Shown: positions 43,931 through 55,539 of the stretch, piece after piece | Layout: every line of letters starts with the position of its first letter | Position numbering within the stretch: the stretch's first letter is position 1 | The notes under the pieces: generated by a model | The model's database searches: none | Seen by the model: the letters and a program-made list of their open reading frames with translations, nothing else | What the model was told of the DNA's origin: nothing | NCBI GenBank assembly: GCA_021018815.1 | Contig: JAITYX010000127.1 | Span: forward strand, 620,001-684,000 | Length of the DNA stretch: 64,000 nucleotides | Direction: 5' to 3' | Source of the DNA: Talinum fruticosum | Lineage: Eukaryota; Streptophyta; Magnoliopsida; Caryophyllales; Talinaceae | Position numbers and translations under genes: made by a program

Positions 43931-44784
43931 ATGTGGTCTTTCTTTGCCACATTCAAAACATCCAGAATTCTTAGACAAAGATAACTTTGAGGGTGAAGAA
44001 AACTTACCTTTTACTGTCTCTCTTGTCCTTTTTGTAGAATTCTTCTTTTGGTCTTTTGTCCCATCTTTTGTGCTTCATCATTTTCTTGAAGCCTCTTGCA
44101 ATGAGTGCCATGGGATCATCTTCGAGTCGAGAGGAGCTTGGACTTGCTTCTTTGGATTACGAGGCTTTAAGTGCGACGTTCCTTTTGGAAGTACCCTCGG
44201 CATCTTCTTCTTCCGGATGTATCTCATGAGTCGAAGTTTTCCAATGAGCTCGTCCGGTTTCAAGAGTGAGAGGTTACGAGCTTCTTCTATGGCGAGTCAC
44301 CTTAGGACCCCATCGTCTCTTGGGTAGGCTTCGAGAATTTTTCGGCACATTTCTTCATGGGAGATCTTCTTTCCCAGAGATTTGAGATTGTTGGTGATCT
44401 CGGTGAAGCGTATGAACATCGAGTAATGTTCTCTTACGGCTCCATTTTGAAAAGCTCATATTTGTGAAGATACTTGGCTGATCTTTGCTTGTCTCACCGA
44501 CTTGTACCTTCATAGGTGTTGACCAGAGTGTCCCACACCTCTTTAGCGAGTCACGAGCAGAGACTCGATTATATTCTTACGAGCTTATGGCGCACATGAG
44601 GATGTTCATGGCTTTGAATTGTTGGAATGTAGTTTCCTTGTTGTATGATTTCCCAAACTTCTTCATCGTGATCCATAAGGAAACATTCCATGAGCTTCTT
44701 CCAGTGATCGAAATTTGAACCTTTGAATTTTGGTGGCACGTTGGAAGATCTACCTTCGTCGAACTCTCCGGTGTTACGAGCCAT
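43931..44784 (-). pseudogene. Copia gag, unit 1
   Basis: The ATG at 44784 gives MARNTGEFDEGRSSN, then PPKFKGSNFDHWKKLMECFL. EVWDTLV and HEEM(C)RKIL blocks follow in other frames. The zinc knuckle begins CFECG near 43955 but its second half is shifted by inserted bases (KERPH for SKDHI), which may be sequence error because copy E is intact here. Confidence 0.85.
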
Positions 44785-44828
44785 CCGATCTTTAAACCTT
44801 TGGATTGTTAGATCCTTTACGAAAGGCT

Positions 44829-44843
44829 AGGCTCGATACCAAT
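44829..44843 (-). other. primer binding site, unit 1
   Basis: The minus strand reads AATTGGTATCGAGCC next to the LTR, the initiator tRNA-Met type. Confidence 0.8.
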
Positions 44844-46383
44844 TGAAGGTTTGCTCGGGGAGAGTCGAGTCACCCTAGAGGGGGTGAATAGGGTGATGGA
44901 AAAATCTTTGCGAAAACACACACTTTTGTGCGAGAAAAGTGACCAAGACAGAATACGAGTCTAAACACGGGGTCGGAAAAGATTGGACTCGAAAGCAATG
45001 AATCGGAAGAAGCGGGAGCACTAAAGCTGTCATCGAGTCTAGAATGAACTCAGAAAGAGAACACGAAATATTTACGTGGAAACCCTCCTGGGGCGAGAAA
45101 ACCACGGCCCGTGTCAATCCGGACACGAAGTCAAATCCACTATTTTGAGTCCACAAAATACCGTGAACTTGACGAGAACCCGAGTTGCTCCCTTAGACAA
45201 CTCTATACAGATTTTCCTAGACTCGAAGTTACCTTATCGATCTAGTACTTCCTAGCTGAGATAACCCTTACAGCTAGGGACAACTAAGCTGAGTTAACCT
45301 TCTACGACTTAGTCGAGGGACCTTACAAAGAATGTAAGAAGTGTTTGTAACGAAGTACAAGACCTTACAACTCGATAAGTAATGAATTACGAGTGGGAGT
45401 TGTAAGTTGAAGATTGAGAGTAAAAATACAATAACTTTGAACAAGTAAGTGTATAGACAATATGTTACTGCAACCTTCAAGTCTTGTGAAGTGGCTTCTT
45501 CTTATAGATAAGACCGAGCGAGTAGCCGTTATTTCCATCTGCTGGCCGAGAGTCCTCTGTGGCCGTTGAGAAAAGCTTTACGAGTCACTCGGAAAGTATC
45601 CGTTGAAATATGAACGTTGGACAACGGTTTAACTCTCTTGGAAGTCCCAAAACCATCGGTTGTGTCTTGAAAAGCGAGGTGAAAACCCTTGTTAGGCTTG
45701 GCGTTCGAGTTTTCGGATATTGAAGCGAGCGACTTCGACACAATCTTACGAGACTAAAGCGAGGGAAGGTGAAAAGCCATATCTGCTTGGTGATTTGACG
45801 TTACGAAGCCGGCTACTTTTGTAGTTTTGAAAAGATATCCTCGATTGAATAACCTACAAAAGTAAAACAACTTTGGTTCTCAAAGTATAAAATACTTTGG
45901 TCCAAGGTTAGACACGAGATAACAAAATAATCTTGAGAAATTACGCAATTGATTATACGAGTCGGAAAGGAAATGGAATATTACGAGTCTAATATCCATG
46001 ATACTCGGAATTCCATATGACTTAGTCTTAAGAAAAGAAACACGTTCTACGAGCAAATATCAAAGTGAGAAAGAACTTGATATAGACTAAGCATGAAATG
46101 AACTATGAATGCTGACTATGCAAACGATAGAGTAAATAATCACAAGTCGGATTCCGAGTGAGAAAGGACTCGGAATAAAGAACAACTTTTACGAGTTGCT
46201 AACAAAAAACGATTAAAGAGATATGTGAAGGCCGAATCGCATAGGAAGGATACTATTTAATTCAAGTATGTTTCTAAGACACGAGAGAATGCCTTGGAAT
46301 CAAAACTCTATATGAATGACATCGTTATACCGATTCCTTTTGCATGACTCGAGAAAGATATAGAAGCGATGTACGAGTCTTCA
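44844..46383 (-). repeat. Copia tandem LTR, middle (shared)
   Basis: It has primer site on the left and polypurine tract on the right, so it is the 5' LTR of unit 1 and the 3' LTR of unit 2. It differs from the outer LTRs chiefly by CGG/CGAG and CCG/ACG changes. Confidence 0.92.
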
Positions 46384-46401
46384 ATCTCCCCTTTTTGATG
46401 A
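46384..46401 (-). other. polypurine tract, unit 2
   Basis: CATCAAAAAGGGGAGAT on the minus strand, same as in unit 1. Confidence 0.85.
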
Positions 46402-46789
46402 AAGGCATTCCAAACTTAAACGAAACTTTGTTAGAAGAAAATAGATTGATTACGAGTAGTTTGATAAAAAGATAAGGCATATTGAATAGATCGAGTGATA
46501 TACAATATATCGGAGCAAGATAAAGTATGCTTTAACTCATTAACTCGAGAAAAGAAAGAACTCGAAATAATGAAATGCATTAATCCATTAAAAATTTACA
46601 AGGGCGGTAAAAACTCCCCTAAACAAGACAACCAGTTTCGACTACATTTTCTCCCCCTTGCCTTTCAGCAAAAACAAGAACCAAAAAGAAAGGAGAAAAG
46701 AACAAGTAATACACATAAGTTGTGCGGACAAAAGAAAATTTTGAAGCGAAATTGCGGAGACAACGAGGAATCGTGACTCGGTGCATGGC

Positions 46790-48388
46790 TCCAACTAGGA
46801 AGGTGGGGATTTACGAGTAGAGGCGGAGGTGCGCCGGCGCTGATAAGACCTTGACGATGTGCTTGAGCGCGGCGAAGGGAGAAGCCGGAATAGTTCGCAG
46901 GGGCTCGGCTACGAGGGCGACCGGAGATAGTGGATCGAGAGGTTCTTCCCTTGGGACCTCGAGGGCTGGAGGGGCTGCTCCGGGCGACTCGGCTGGAGGA
47001 GCGAGATCTTCGACCCACTCGAGGCTAGCATGCGAGCTGAGTACAGACAATTTGAGCTTGGGGAGCGGTTGCCACGGCCTCTTCTTCCCTTTGCCGGAAG
47101 GGCTCGCTTCGGCCGCGGGTTCCTCGGCGTCCTCCGCTGCATCCGTAGCTTCTTCCTCTGCTTCCTCGGCTTCCTCGCTCTCCGAGGAGGTCGGGCTCAG
47201 GCTCGAAGACGCCTCGGATGGGTCCGAGTCATCCGGGTCTGAGCCGCCTTGGACCGTCGCTCTACGAGGAGCTCGGCCAGCTCCTACGCTCCTTAACCAG
47301 CTCTCTCATCTCAAGAACGAGAGCTGCTGCTCTCGGATTTGGGGCCGGCCAGTCTTTTGGTTGATGGTCGAGACCACGAAGAACAGAACTTGAAACCCCC
47401 GAGCATGTCTACGAAATCGGAGGACACGAGAGGTGATCTTGTCCATGAAGACGAGGAGACAAGAGGGCGAGAGAGAGTTTTGGAAGCACCGGAGGTGGAG
47501 GCACCACCAGGTGAAGAGGGAAGAGAAAGAGGGGTGGATTTCGAGTGCGAGGTGGAGAAGGAGGCCTCGGCTACGAGTTGTGAACCCGGACACCGGGGTT
47601 AGTTTCTGGTATCCGTACCCTTGGAGTTCCTTCTTGCCGACCACAATGGCCGCCTCGGACACCGCGTTAGGGTCGAGAGGGAAGAGGAACTTGGAATTGT
47701 TTGAATACAAGGGTGAGAAGAGCACGAAAGGAAGGGAGGTGTTCTTCTTGCTCTGGAGTTGAGCTAGCACGGCGGCCATTTGCTCAATGATGGAGGGGAA
47801 GAGGTCGACTTCGTATCCCTCCGGGATATCGAAGAGGGCTTTGAGGTGCTTGGAGTTGGGGTTCTCCTTGCTAGAATGCTTTGTGAGAAGAAGGTTCTCA
47901 TCAGCGGGAAACACGAAGTACGGCTTCGACTTCAAGCGAGTCACGGAAAAGTTCTTTACGGACCCGGGAATTCTTTAGCGTACTTTTCAAAGAAGTCGTC
48001 GGCGACTTCGGTGAAGGGGATAGGGTTGCTTTGTTCAAGAAGAGAGAAGAGACTTTGAACGAGACGGTGAAGGAGGGAGGTGTTGATACGAACAGTAATG
48101 TTACGAACCGAGAGGTTAGAACATTTTCGGAGTGGGTGAGATGAGTATAAAACTCGAAACAAGTTCGGGATAGATGAACTCGTTGAAGCACAAGAAAGGG
48201 TAGACTCAGGTGGTTTGGATATTGGACAACCGAGGAGAATTTGGTTGTTGGGAAGAACTTGTCGTCCGGCGCAAGATCTTTGGGTGACAACGGGTTTAGA
48301 AGGGGTTGAGCTTTCCGGCTTGTTGGTGCGAGGCTTCTTAGAGGATGAAGAAACACTGAAAGTCGGGATGGTTTCCTCTTTTAGGCAT
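46790..48388 (-). CDS. extra ORF downstream of pol, unit 2 (frame interrupted)
   Basis: The ATG at 48388 starts MPKRGNHPDFQCF. A long frame at 47306-47944 is readable for over 200 codons: KPYFVFPADENLLLTKHSSK, FDIPEGYEVDLFPSIIEQMA, QSKKNTSLPFVLFSPLYSN. The preceding part has RINTSLLHRLVQSLFSLLEQ and EVADDFFEKYAKEFPG. The C-terminal tail is Ser/Arg/Pro-rich. The protein is probably near 480-530 residues in its intact form (inferred from the span). It is conserved between the two units and in position, but not seen in A or E, whose 3' parts are lost. Function unknown; it is not an envelope by any motif I can see. Confidence 0.65.
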
Positions 48389-48645
48389 GGTGAGAGATGA
48401 AAATATGAAACTTTTCGAGAGAAAAGGAAAGAGAAGGAGGTGTAGAAGAGAAGAAAACGAAAATGGTAGAAGAAAGAGAGATGAGCGGTTGAAAAACTTA
48501 CGAGAGAGAGAGAGCTTCTTCGACGTCGGCGGACGATCGGGGAACACTATTCACGTAGTATGCTTCGCGAGAGGGTTTCGTTTGAGAGGGAAGGAGTTTT
48601 AGAATACCGAGATGAAGACGGATAGTCATTATTTATAGTGAGTAC
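48389..48645 (-). promoter_or_regulatory. putative internal promoter and leader of the extra ORF, unit 2
   Basis: A TATA box (CTATAAAT at 48631-48638, minus strand) lies 243 bp before the ATG. The leader contains AAACGAAACCCTCTCGCG, a (CT)n tract, an apparent GTAAGT donor near 48497-48502 and a pyrimidine-rich stretch, and ends TCTCACCATG. The same elements are found at the matching place in unit 1. Confidence 0.5.
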
Positions 48646-49029
48646 GCGCGCCCGTTCACTATCCGTTAAGTAACTCCGTTCGACTCGGCCCGTCCATCGA
48701 TAATTAATGCCCGGTGTGACGGTTCTTCTTCAACGGTTGAGATATCGGTGGTTTAAAATCTGCGGTTAAGATTTGATCGCGGCGCTCGAGAAAGAGAGAG
48801 AAAACGGGTTTGAAATTATAATCTGAAACTCTCCATTGTTCTAGAGATAGCTTCGGAAAATTTGATGTCCAAATTTCTCTTACGTACGAGTTTGACTCGG
48901 AAAAGTTTCGAGTGACTCGAAACACGAAATAACTATCGGCCCGAGTATCACGTGATCAAGCTGAGCTGATGGTTATTAACAATGAAAGCACAAGGCACGA
49001 AATATTCACGAATCATAACACAAAACTAA

Positions 49030-49520
49030 GCATTTAACATACCAATCTCATTCCGAATAAAACGGAATTGATCTTCACCAAGAGGCTTAGTAAAGATATC
49101 GGCTAATTGAAGATTAGTAGGAATGAACTCAAGTGTAATATCACCCTTTTACGAGTGATCGCGTAAGAAGTGATACCGACTTCAATATGCTTTGTTTTTG
49201 AGTCTTGGACAGGATTCTTAGTGATGCTGGTTGCGCTTTGATTATCACACTTGATTGGGACTGAGTTGAGAGATAGTCCAAGGTCCTTCAAGTGTTGTTT
49301 TATCCGAGAGAATACGAGCGCAACAAGCTCCGGCGGCAATATATTCAGCTTCTGCGGTTGATAGAGCTACTGAGTTTTGCTTCTTTGAGTGCCGGGATAC
49401 TAGGGATTGACCCAGAAATTGGCAAGCTCCGGATGTGCTCTTTCGATCAACTTTGTATCCTGCATAGTCTGCGTCCGAGTACCCGGTCGAGTCGGTTACG
49501 AGTCTCCGGAGTACCATAGT
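49030..49520 (-). pseudogene. Copia RNase H, unit 2
   Basis: The open stretch at 49245-49517 shows STGYSDADYAGYKVDRKSTS, FLGQSLVSRHSKKQNSVALS and TAEAEYIAAGACC. After a frame change NSVPIKCDNQSATSITKNP and KTKHIEV follow. The catalytic SDAD, AEAE and KCDN residues are all present. W in the usual VSW(F/S)SKKQN motif reads R. Confidence 0.87.
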
Positions 49521-49619
49521 CCTAGATTACGAGTGCCTGCAAGATATCCGAATATTCTCTTCACCGCAGTGAGATGTGATTCTTTTGGATTAGCTTGAAA
49601 TCGTGCACATAAGCAAACA

Positions 49620-50530
49620 CTGAACATTATATACGGTACTGCTTGAAGTAAGATATAGCGGTGATCCAATCATACCCCGATAGTGTTTCGATCTCTTGCT
49701 TTACTGTCTCATCCGAGTCGAGCTTTATCTTGCTGCTCATAGGAGTAGATGCGTGCTTTGCATCTTGAAGCTTATATTTCTTCAGCGGTTCCTTGGTGTA
49801 TTTTGATTGATGAACAAAGATTCCATTTTTGTCTTGTTTGATTTGCAATCCAAGGAAGAAGTTGAGTTCTCCCATCATACTCATTTGGAACTCTTGACTC
49901 ATCAACTCGAGAAAATTCTCGGCACGAGAAATTCATTAGTAGCACCGAAAATAATATCATCAACATATATTTGAACAATGAGAAAATCTTTCCCTTTGGT
50001 CTTTATGAATAAAGTCTTGTCGATCGACCTCTTTTAAAATTATTTTGAACCAGGAAGTCTGCTCGAGTCTTTCATACCAAGCTCTAGGGGCTTGCTTAAG
50101 ACCATAGAGAGCCTTTTGAAGTTTGAAAACATGATTTGGAAATTCCGAGTTTTCAAAACCAGGAGAGCTGCTCGACATAGACCTCTTCTTCGATAAAACC
50201 ATTGAGAAAGGCACACTTAACATCCATTTGATATAATTTAATATGCATGCGGGATGCGAAATGCCAACGAGTATTCTAATGGCTTCAATTCTAGCTACTT
50301 GGGGCAAAGGTTTCCCCACAATCAATTCCTTCTTCTTGATTGTAACCTTGAGCTACAAGTCTAGCTTTGTTTCGACAACTATTCCACCCTCATCCAGTTT
50401 GTTTTTGAAAACCCATTTGGTTCCTATAGCTGGGTGGTCGGAAGGTCGGTTGGTCGAGTCCGGACTTGGTTTCTTTCAAATTGATTCAGCTCTTCTTGCA
50501 TGGCCTCTACCCATTCGGGTTCATTAAGAG
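49620..50530 (-). pseudogene. Copia reverse transcriptase, unit 2
   Basis: [20 protein letters not shown] and [13 protein letters not shown] are open at 49960-50325, with the active site YVDD at 49956-49967 in the overlapping frame. MMGELNFFLGLQIKQDKNG then continues in the frame at 49627-49905. It is nearly intact and has the lesions expected from only a few single-base differences. Confidence 0.88.
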
Positions 50531-50699
50531 CTTCTAGTGCATTTTGGGTTCGAGTTAGTGAAATGAATGCGGTGAATGCACATAGATTATGAAGAGAAGA
50601 ACGAGTTCTTACCCCACTTTGTTGATATCGAAATTATGTTTTCTTGGGGATGACTGGAAGTAAATTTGAACGCTTTACCAGTTCTTTGATTCACCGAGG

Positions 50700-51801
50700 T
50701 TTGTGGGCTGAATAGCTTGATCTTCGAAGCTTGTTACGAGTGATCGGCTCCATTGACTTGCTCGCTACGGCGACTTCTTGAGTTATTTCATTACGAACTT
50801 CCTCGTTACGAGTGATCTCCTTCGAGTCTTTGAAAGCTCATCTTCATCATCATCCTTTACGAGCTTCGGTTCGAGTATGAAGATTCACTTGGTTTTTCTG
50901 TTCAAGCTCATCAAACACTACGTGGATACTTTCTTCCACTTTGTTAGTTCTCTTGTTGAAGATACGGTAAGCTTTGCTATGAGAAGAGTAACCTAGAAAA
51001 ATTCCTTCGTCGACCAGAGCATCAAACTTGGTCGGATGATCCTTACCATTGTTGTGGACAAAACACTTACATCCAAAAGGTCCGAAATAGGAAATGTTTG
51101 GCTTCCTCCCTTTGTAGAGTTCATAAGGTGTTTTCTTGAGAATGGGTACGATGAGGCATCGATTGAGAGTGTAGTTGGTCTGTGTTTACGCTTACGCCTA
51201 GAAATAGTAAGGCAAGTTGTGTTCAATCATCATCGTCCTTGCTATTTCTTCAAGGGTTCTGTTCTTTCTCTCAACTACTCCATTCTGTTGAGGAGTTACG
51301 GGTGCTTGAGAAGTTGTGAGAAATTCCATTCTTGTCACAAAACTACGAGAATTACGAGTAATCGAACTCCCTTCCATGGTCGGTTCGAATCTTTTGAATC
51401 CGAGTGCGGGACTCCACTTGAATCTTTCTACGAGCTTACTTGAATTCCTTGAAGGCTTCATTCTTATGCTTGAGAAAACACACCCAGGTAAATCTTGAAA
51501 AATCATCAATGATAACAAGTATGTAAGATTTACCTCAGAGACTCTTTACGGGAATTTCGCCACATAGATCCATATGCGGTAATTCAAGCACGTTGGATGT
51601 GGAAGCTGTCTTCGAGAGATTTGAATGAAGATCGACTTGTTTCCCTACGGTGCATGCTTCACATACTTTATCCTTCTCAAATGTACGGTTAGGTAATCCT
51701 CTAACTAGATGATGAGATGCAAGCTTTTTGATAGTATGCATGCTAATATGACCTAATCTACGATGCCAAGTCCAAGAATCATCTTGAAGAGATGCTTTCA
51801 A
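50700..51801 (-). pseudogene. Copia integrase, unit 2
   Basis: Pre-integrase module SWTWHRRLGHISMHTIKKLA and KVCEACTVGKQ (51640-51775). The core has HMDLCGEIPVKSL (near 51545-51590), a DLPGCVF-to-WVCFLKH frame break, RRIRTDHGREFD-equivalent sequence and an intact TPQQNGVVERKNRTLEEIAR (51230-51300) with the catalytic Glu. FGPFGCKCF and VEESIHVVFDE mark the C-terminal part. It is the best-preserved integrase in the window. Confidence 0.88.
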
Positions 51802-51804
51802 ACA

Positions 51805-52200
51805 GGATAAATTCTGACTTGGGTCGGAAAGAGGGATGATGTAGGTATTACCGATCTCTTACCTAAAAGTTTTATCTCTTTGGTGATCTCATCCGTGATG
51901 TAGCACTTGGATTGAGTGAATTTTACCTCTTGTCCTTTGTCACAAAGCTGGGAGATGCTAAGTAAGTTGTACTTTAGTCCTTTGACAAGGTAGGCTGGGC
52001 TCACCAGACTGTTTCCATTACCAATCTTCCCAATGCCCACTATCTTGCCCTTGCTTGTCATCACCAAAGGTCACCTTTCCTCCTTTATATGACTCCAACT
52101 CGGAAAAGAGTCCTTGGTCACTGTCATATGTCGTGAGCATCCACTTGTCCAGGTACCAATGTCCTTTTGATCTTTTACGAGTGACCTGCAAAACAGAGAT
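51805..52200 (-). pseudogene. Copia protease, unit 2
   Basis: The active-site WYLD-SGCSRHM stretch at about 52125-52158 has the same one-base excess between Asp and Ser as unit 1. The downstream SPAYLVKGLKYNLLSISQLC part (51945-52010) is open. Confidence 0.78.
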
Positions 52201-53090
52201 AATCTAACCCTTCTCACTTCCTCTAACGAACCCGAGTAACATTTCTTACTTGTGGTCCTTTTCGAGGAAGAAGGTGCTTTGGAACCCAGATTTGAATGAC
52301 TTTGGGTTTAGTCGATTACGAGTCTTCTTCTTAGAGAGCTGAGTGCGTGTCTCTTTCCTTTTAAAAACCTTTCCTTTTGAAACAGGAGAAAATGGTTTCC
52401 TTTTGTAGATAGGTGCTGGGTTTAGTCCTCCTTTCATTTTTGTGAATGGGACCATGCTCGGCCTTTTTGAACTTAACGGTTACGGAATCCTTTTTGAACA
52501 ATTCGAGTAAGAATTAGATTCTTCCTCCTTGTTGAACCCAAGACCTTCTTTTCTAAAAGAGACACATTGTGAACCTAAGAGCATATCAAGGTTCTTACGT
52601 CCTTGAGTAAATTTTAAAACCGAGATCTTGAGACTCGGTAAGCTTACGTTTCGAGTTGCTCATTTTCTTTTACGAGTAACTCGGACTCGGTCTCATTAGT
52701 TTGAGCACTTGTCTTGAGTTCTCCGAGTGTGAGTCTCGGTTTTCCAATTCATTTTTAAAGAAGTGCTCTTAGAGGTGATTGACTCAAGTTGTTCCTTGAA
52801 ATGAGAAGAATCGGAATTGGACTTTTCTTCCAAAGTAAAGATGTATTTAGCTAAATCAACTTTGGAGAATTTGAGGAAGTAGTTTATTACCTCTTGAGGA
52901 TCGGTTTCCTCATTATACGAGTCCGTGTGCGAGTCGACTCTTTTCGGCTTACGAGTCGGTGATTGCCATTAGACACTTTGAGTCATCCGAATCCTCGTCG
53001 TCTTCGAGATGATTCCTCATCGCTCCAAGTTGCCATCATGGCCTTTTTCTTCTTCCTGTCCCTTCTTCGTTTTGGACGAGTCCTTGACTA
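52201..53090 (-). pseudogene. Copia gag-protease linker, unit 2
   Basis: This is a charged linker. The open piece at 52246-52455 reads MVPFTKMKGGLNPAPIYKRK and continues with a Lys-rich tail. The rest is coiled-coil-like with frame changes. Confidence 0.55.
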
Positions 53091-53942
53091 TGTGGTCTTT
53101 CTTTGCCACATTCAAAACATCCGAGAATTCTTAGACAAAGATAACTTTGAGGGTGAAGAAAACTTACCTTTTACTGTCTCTCTTGTCCTTTTTGTAGAAT
53201 TCTTCTTTTGGTCTTTTGTCCCATCTTTTGTGCTTCATCATTTTCTTGAAGCCTCTTGCAATGAGTGCCATGGGATCATCTTCGAGTCGAAGGAGCTTGG
53301 ACTTGCTTCTTTGGATTACGAGGCTTTAAGTGCGACGTTCCTTTTGGAAGTACCCTCGGCATCTTCTTCTTCCGGATGTATCTCATGAGTCGAAGCTTTC
53401 CAATGAGCTCGTGCGGTTTCAAGAGTGAGAGGTTACGAGCTTCTTCTATGGCGAGTCACCTTAGGACCCCATCGTCTCTTGGGTAGGCTTCGAGAATTTT
53501 TCGGCACATTTCTTCATGGGAGATCTTCTTTCCCAGAGATTTGAGATTGTTGGTGATCTCGGTGAAGCGTATGAACATCCGAGTAATGTTCTCTTCGGCT
53601 CCATTTTGAAAAGCTCATATTTGTGAAGATACTTGGCTGATCTTTGCTTGTCTCACTGACTTGTACCTTCATAGGTGTTGACCGAGTGTCCCACACCTCT
53701 TTAGCGAGTCACGAGCAGAGACTCGATTATATTCTTACGAGCTTATGGCGCACATGAGGATGTTCATGGCTTTGAATTGTTGGAATGTAGTTTCCTTGTT
53801 GTATGATTTCCCAAACTTCTTCATCGTGATCCATAAGGAAACATTCCATGAGCTTCTTCCAGTGATCGAAATTTGAACCTTTGAATTTTGGTGGCCTGTT
53901 GGAAGATCTACCTTCGTCGAACTCTCCGGTGTTACGAGCCAT
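53091..53942 (-). pseudogene. Copia gag, unit 2
   Basis: The ATG at 53942 gives MARNTGEFDEGRSSNRPPKF, then FDHWKKLMECFLMDHDEEVW. After frame changes come EVWDT and HEEMCRKIL blocks and a damaged knuckle (CFECGKERPH) near 53110. Confidence 0.85.
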
Positions 53943-53985
53943 CGATCTTTAAACCTTTGGACTGTTAGATCCTTTACGAAAGGCT

Positions 53986-54000
53986 AGGCTCGATACCAAT
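53986..54000 (-). other. primer binding site, unit 2
   Basis: AATTGGTATCGAGCC on the minus strand, directly inside the right LTR. Confidence 0.8.
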
Positions 54001-55534
54001 TGAAGGTTTGCTCGGGGAGAGTCCGAGTCACCCTAGAGGGGGTGAATAGGGTGATGGAAAAATCTTTGCGAAAACACACACTTTTGTGCGGAAAAGTGAC
54101 CAAGACAGAATACGAGTCTAAACACGGGGTCGGAAAAGATTGGACTCGAAAGCAATGAATCGGAAGAAGCGGGAGCACTAAAGGCATGTCGAGTCTAGAA
54201 TGAACTCGAAAGAGAACACAGAAATTTTTACGTGGAAACCCTCCTGGGCGAGAAAACCACGGCCCGTGTCAATCCAGACACGAAGTCAAATCCACTATTT
54301 TGAGTCCACAAAATACCGTGAACTTGACGGAACCCGAGTTGCTCCCTTAGACAACTCTATACAGATTTTCCTAGACTCGGAAGTTACCTTATCGATCTAG
54401 TACTTCCTAGCTGAGATAACCCTTACAGCTAGGGACAACTAAGCTGAGTTAACCTTCTACGGCTTAGTCGAGGGACCTTACAAAGAATGTAAGAAGTGTT
54501 TGTAACGAAGTACAAGACCTTACAACTCGGAAAGTAATGAATTACGAGTGGGAGTTGTAAGTTGAAGATTGAAGTAAAAATACAATAACTTTGAACAAGT
54601 AAGTGTATAGACAATATGTTCTGCAACCTTCAAGTCTTGTGAAGTGGCTTCTTCTTATAGATAAGACCGAGCGAGTAGCCGTTATTTCCATCTGCTGACC
54701 GAGAGTCCTCTGTGACCGTTGAGAAAGGCTTTACGAGTCACTCGAAAGTATCCGTTGAAATATGAACGTTGGACAACGGTTTAACTCTCTTGGAAGTCCC
54801 AAAACCATCGGTTGTGTCTTGAAAGCGAGGTGAAAACCCTTTGTTAGGCTTGGCGTTCAGTTTTCCGGATATTGAAGCGGACGACTTCGACACAATCTTA
54901 CGAGACTAAAGCGAGGGAAGGTGAAAAGCCATATCTGCTGGTGATTTGACGTTACGAAGCCAGTCTACTTTTGTAGTTTTGAAAAGATATCCTCGATTGA
55001 ATAACCTACAAAAGTAAAACAACTTTGGTTCTCAAAGTATAAAATACTTTGGTCCAAGGTTAGACACGAGATAACAAAATAATCTTGAGAAATTACGCAA
55101 TTGATTATACGAGTCGGAAAGGAAATGGAATATTACGAGTCTAATATCCATGATACTCGGAATTCCATATGACTTAGTCTTAAGAAAAGAAACACGTTCT
55201 ACAGCAAATATCAAAGTGAGAAAGAACTTGATATAAACTAAGCATGAAATGAACTATGAATGCTGACTATGCCAACGATAGAGTAAATAATCACAAGTCG
55301 GATTCCGAGTGAGAAAGGACTCGGAATAAAGAACAACTTTTACGAGTTGCTAACAAAAAACGATTAAAGAGATATGTGAAGGCCGAATCGCATAGGAAGG
55401 ATACTATTTAATTCAAGTATGTTTCTAAGACACGAGAGAATGCCTTGGAATCAAAACTCTATATGAATGACATCGTTATACACGATGCCTTTTGCATGAC
55501 TCGAGAAAGATATAGAGTAGTGTCCGAGTCTTCA
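54001..55534 (-). repeat. Copia tandem LTR, right (5' LTR of unit 2)
   Basis: It runs TGAAGACTCGGAC to CAAACCTTCA on the minus strand and is bounded on the right by the CAAAG duplication. Same TATA position as the other two. Confidence 0.92.
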
Positions 55535-55539
55535 CAAAG
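55535..55539. repeat. target-site duplication CAAAG, right copy
   Basis: Identical to 35691-35695. Joining the outer flanks at this 5-mer restores a continuous LTR that parallels 60888-60960. Confidence 0.88.

Larger units (their letters stand above)
35696..55534 (-). mobile_element. tandem Copia retrotransposon: LTR-internal-LTR-internal-LTR
   Basis: There are three LTRs (35696-37227, 44844-46383, 54001-55534; 1532, 1540 and 1534 bp) and two internal regions (37228-44843 and 46384-54000; 7616 and 7617 bp), all on the minus strand. Each internal region has a primer site at its right end and a polypurine tract at its left end, so the middle LTR serves both units. The outer ends are TGAAG...CTTCA and the flanks are one CAAAG duplication. 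The copies are nearly identical. The family is the same as copies A and E (SIRE/Maximus-like Copia, inferred). Confidence 0.92.

Noticed and set aside
43944..44327. Plus-strand frames opposite the Copia gag and integrase (for example 43944-44327 and 51036-51443)
   Set aside because: They are antisense shadows of minus-strand gag and integrase and have no motifs of their own.
46851..47393. 180-codon plus-strand frame rich in Ser, Gly and Ala, and its neighbour at 37772-38203
   Set aside because: These lie opposite the extra ORF of the Copia units. The GC-rich Ser/Glu tail of that ORF makes the other strand open too. The sense-strand frame is supported by position, start and leader.
47306..47944. 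Retroviral-type envelope gene
   Set aside because: Position after pol is suggestive, but I see no convincing signal peptide, furin-like site or transmembrane anchor, so the call stays extra ORF of unknown function.
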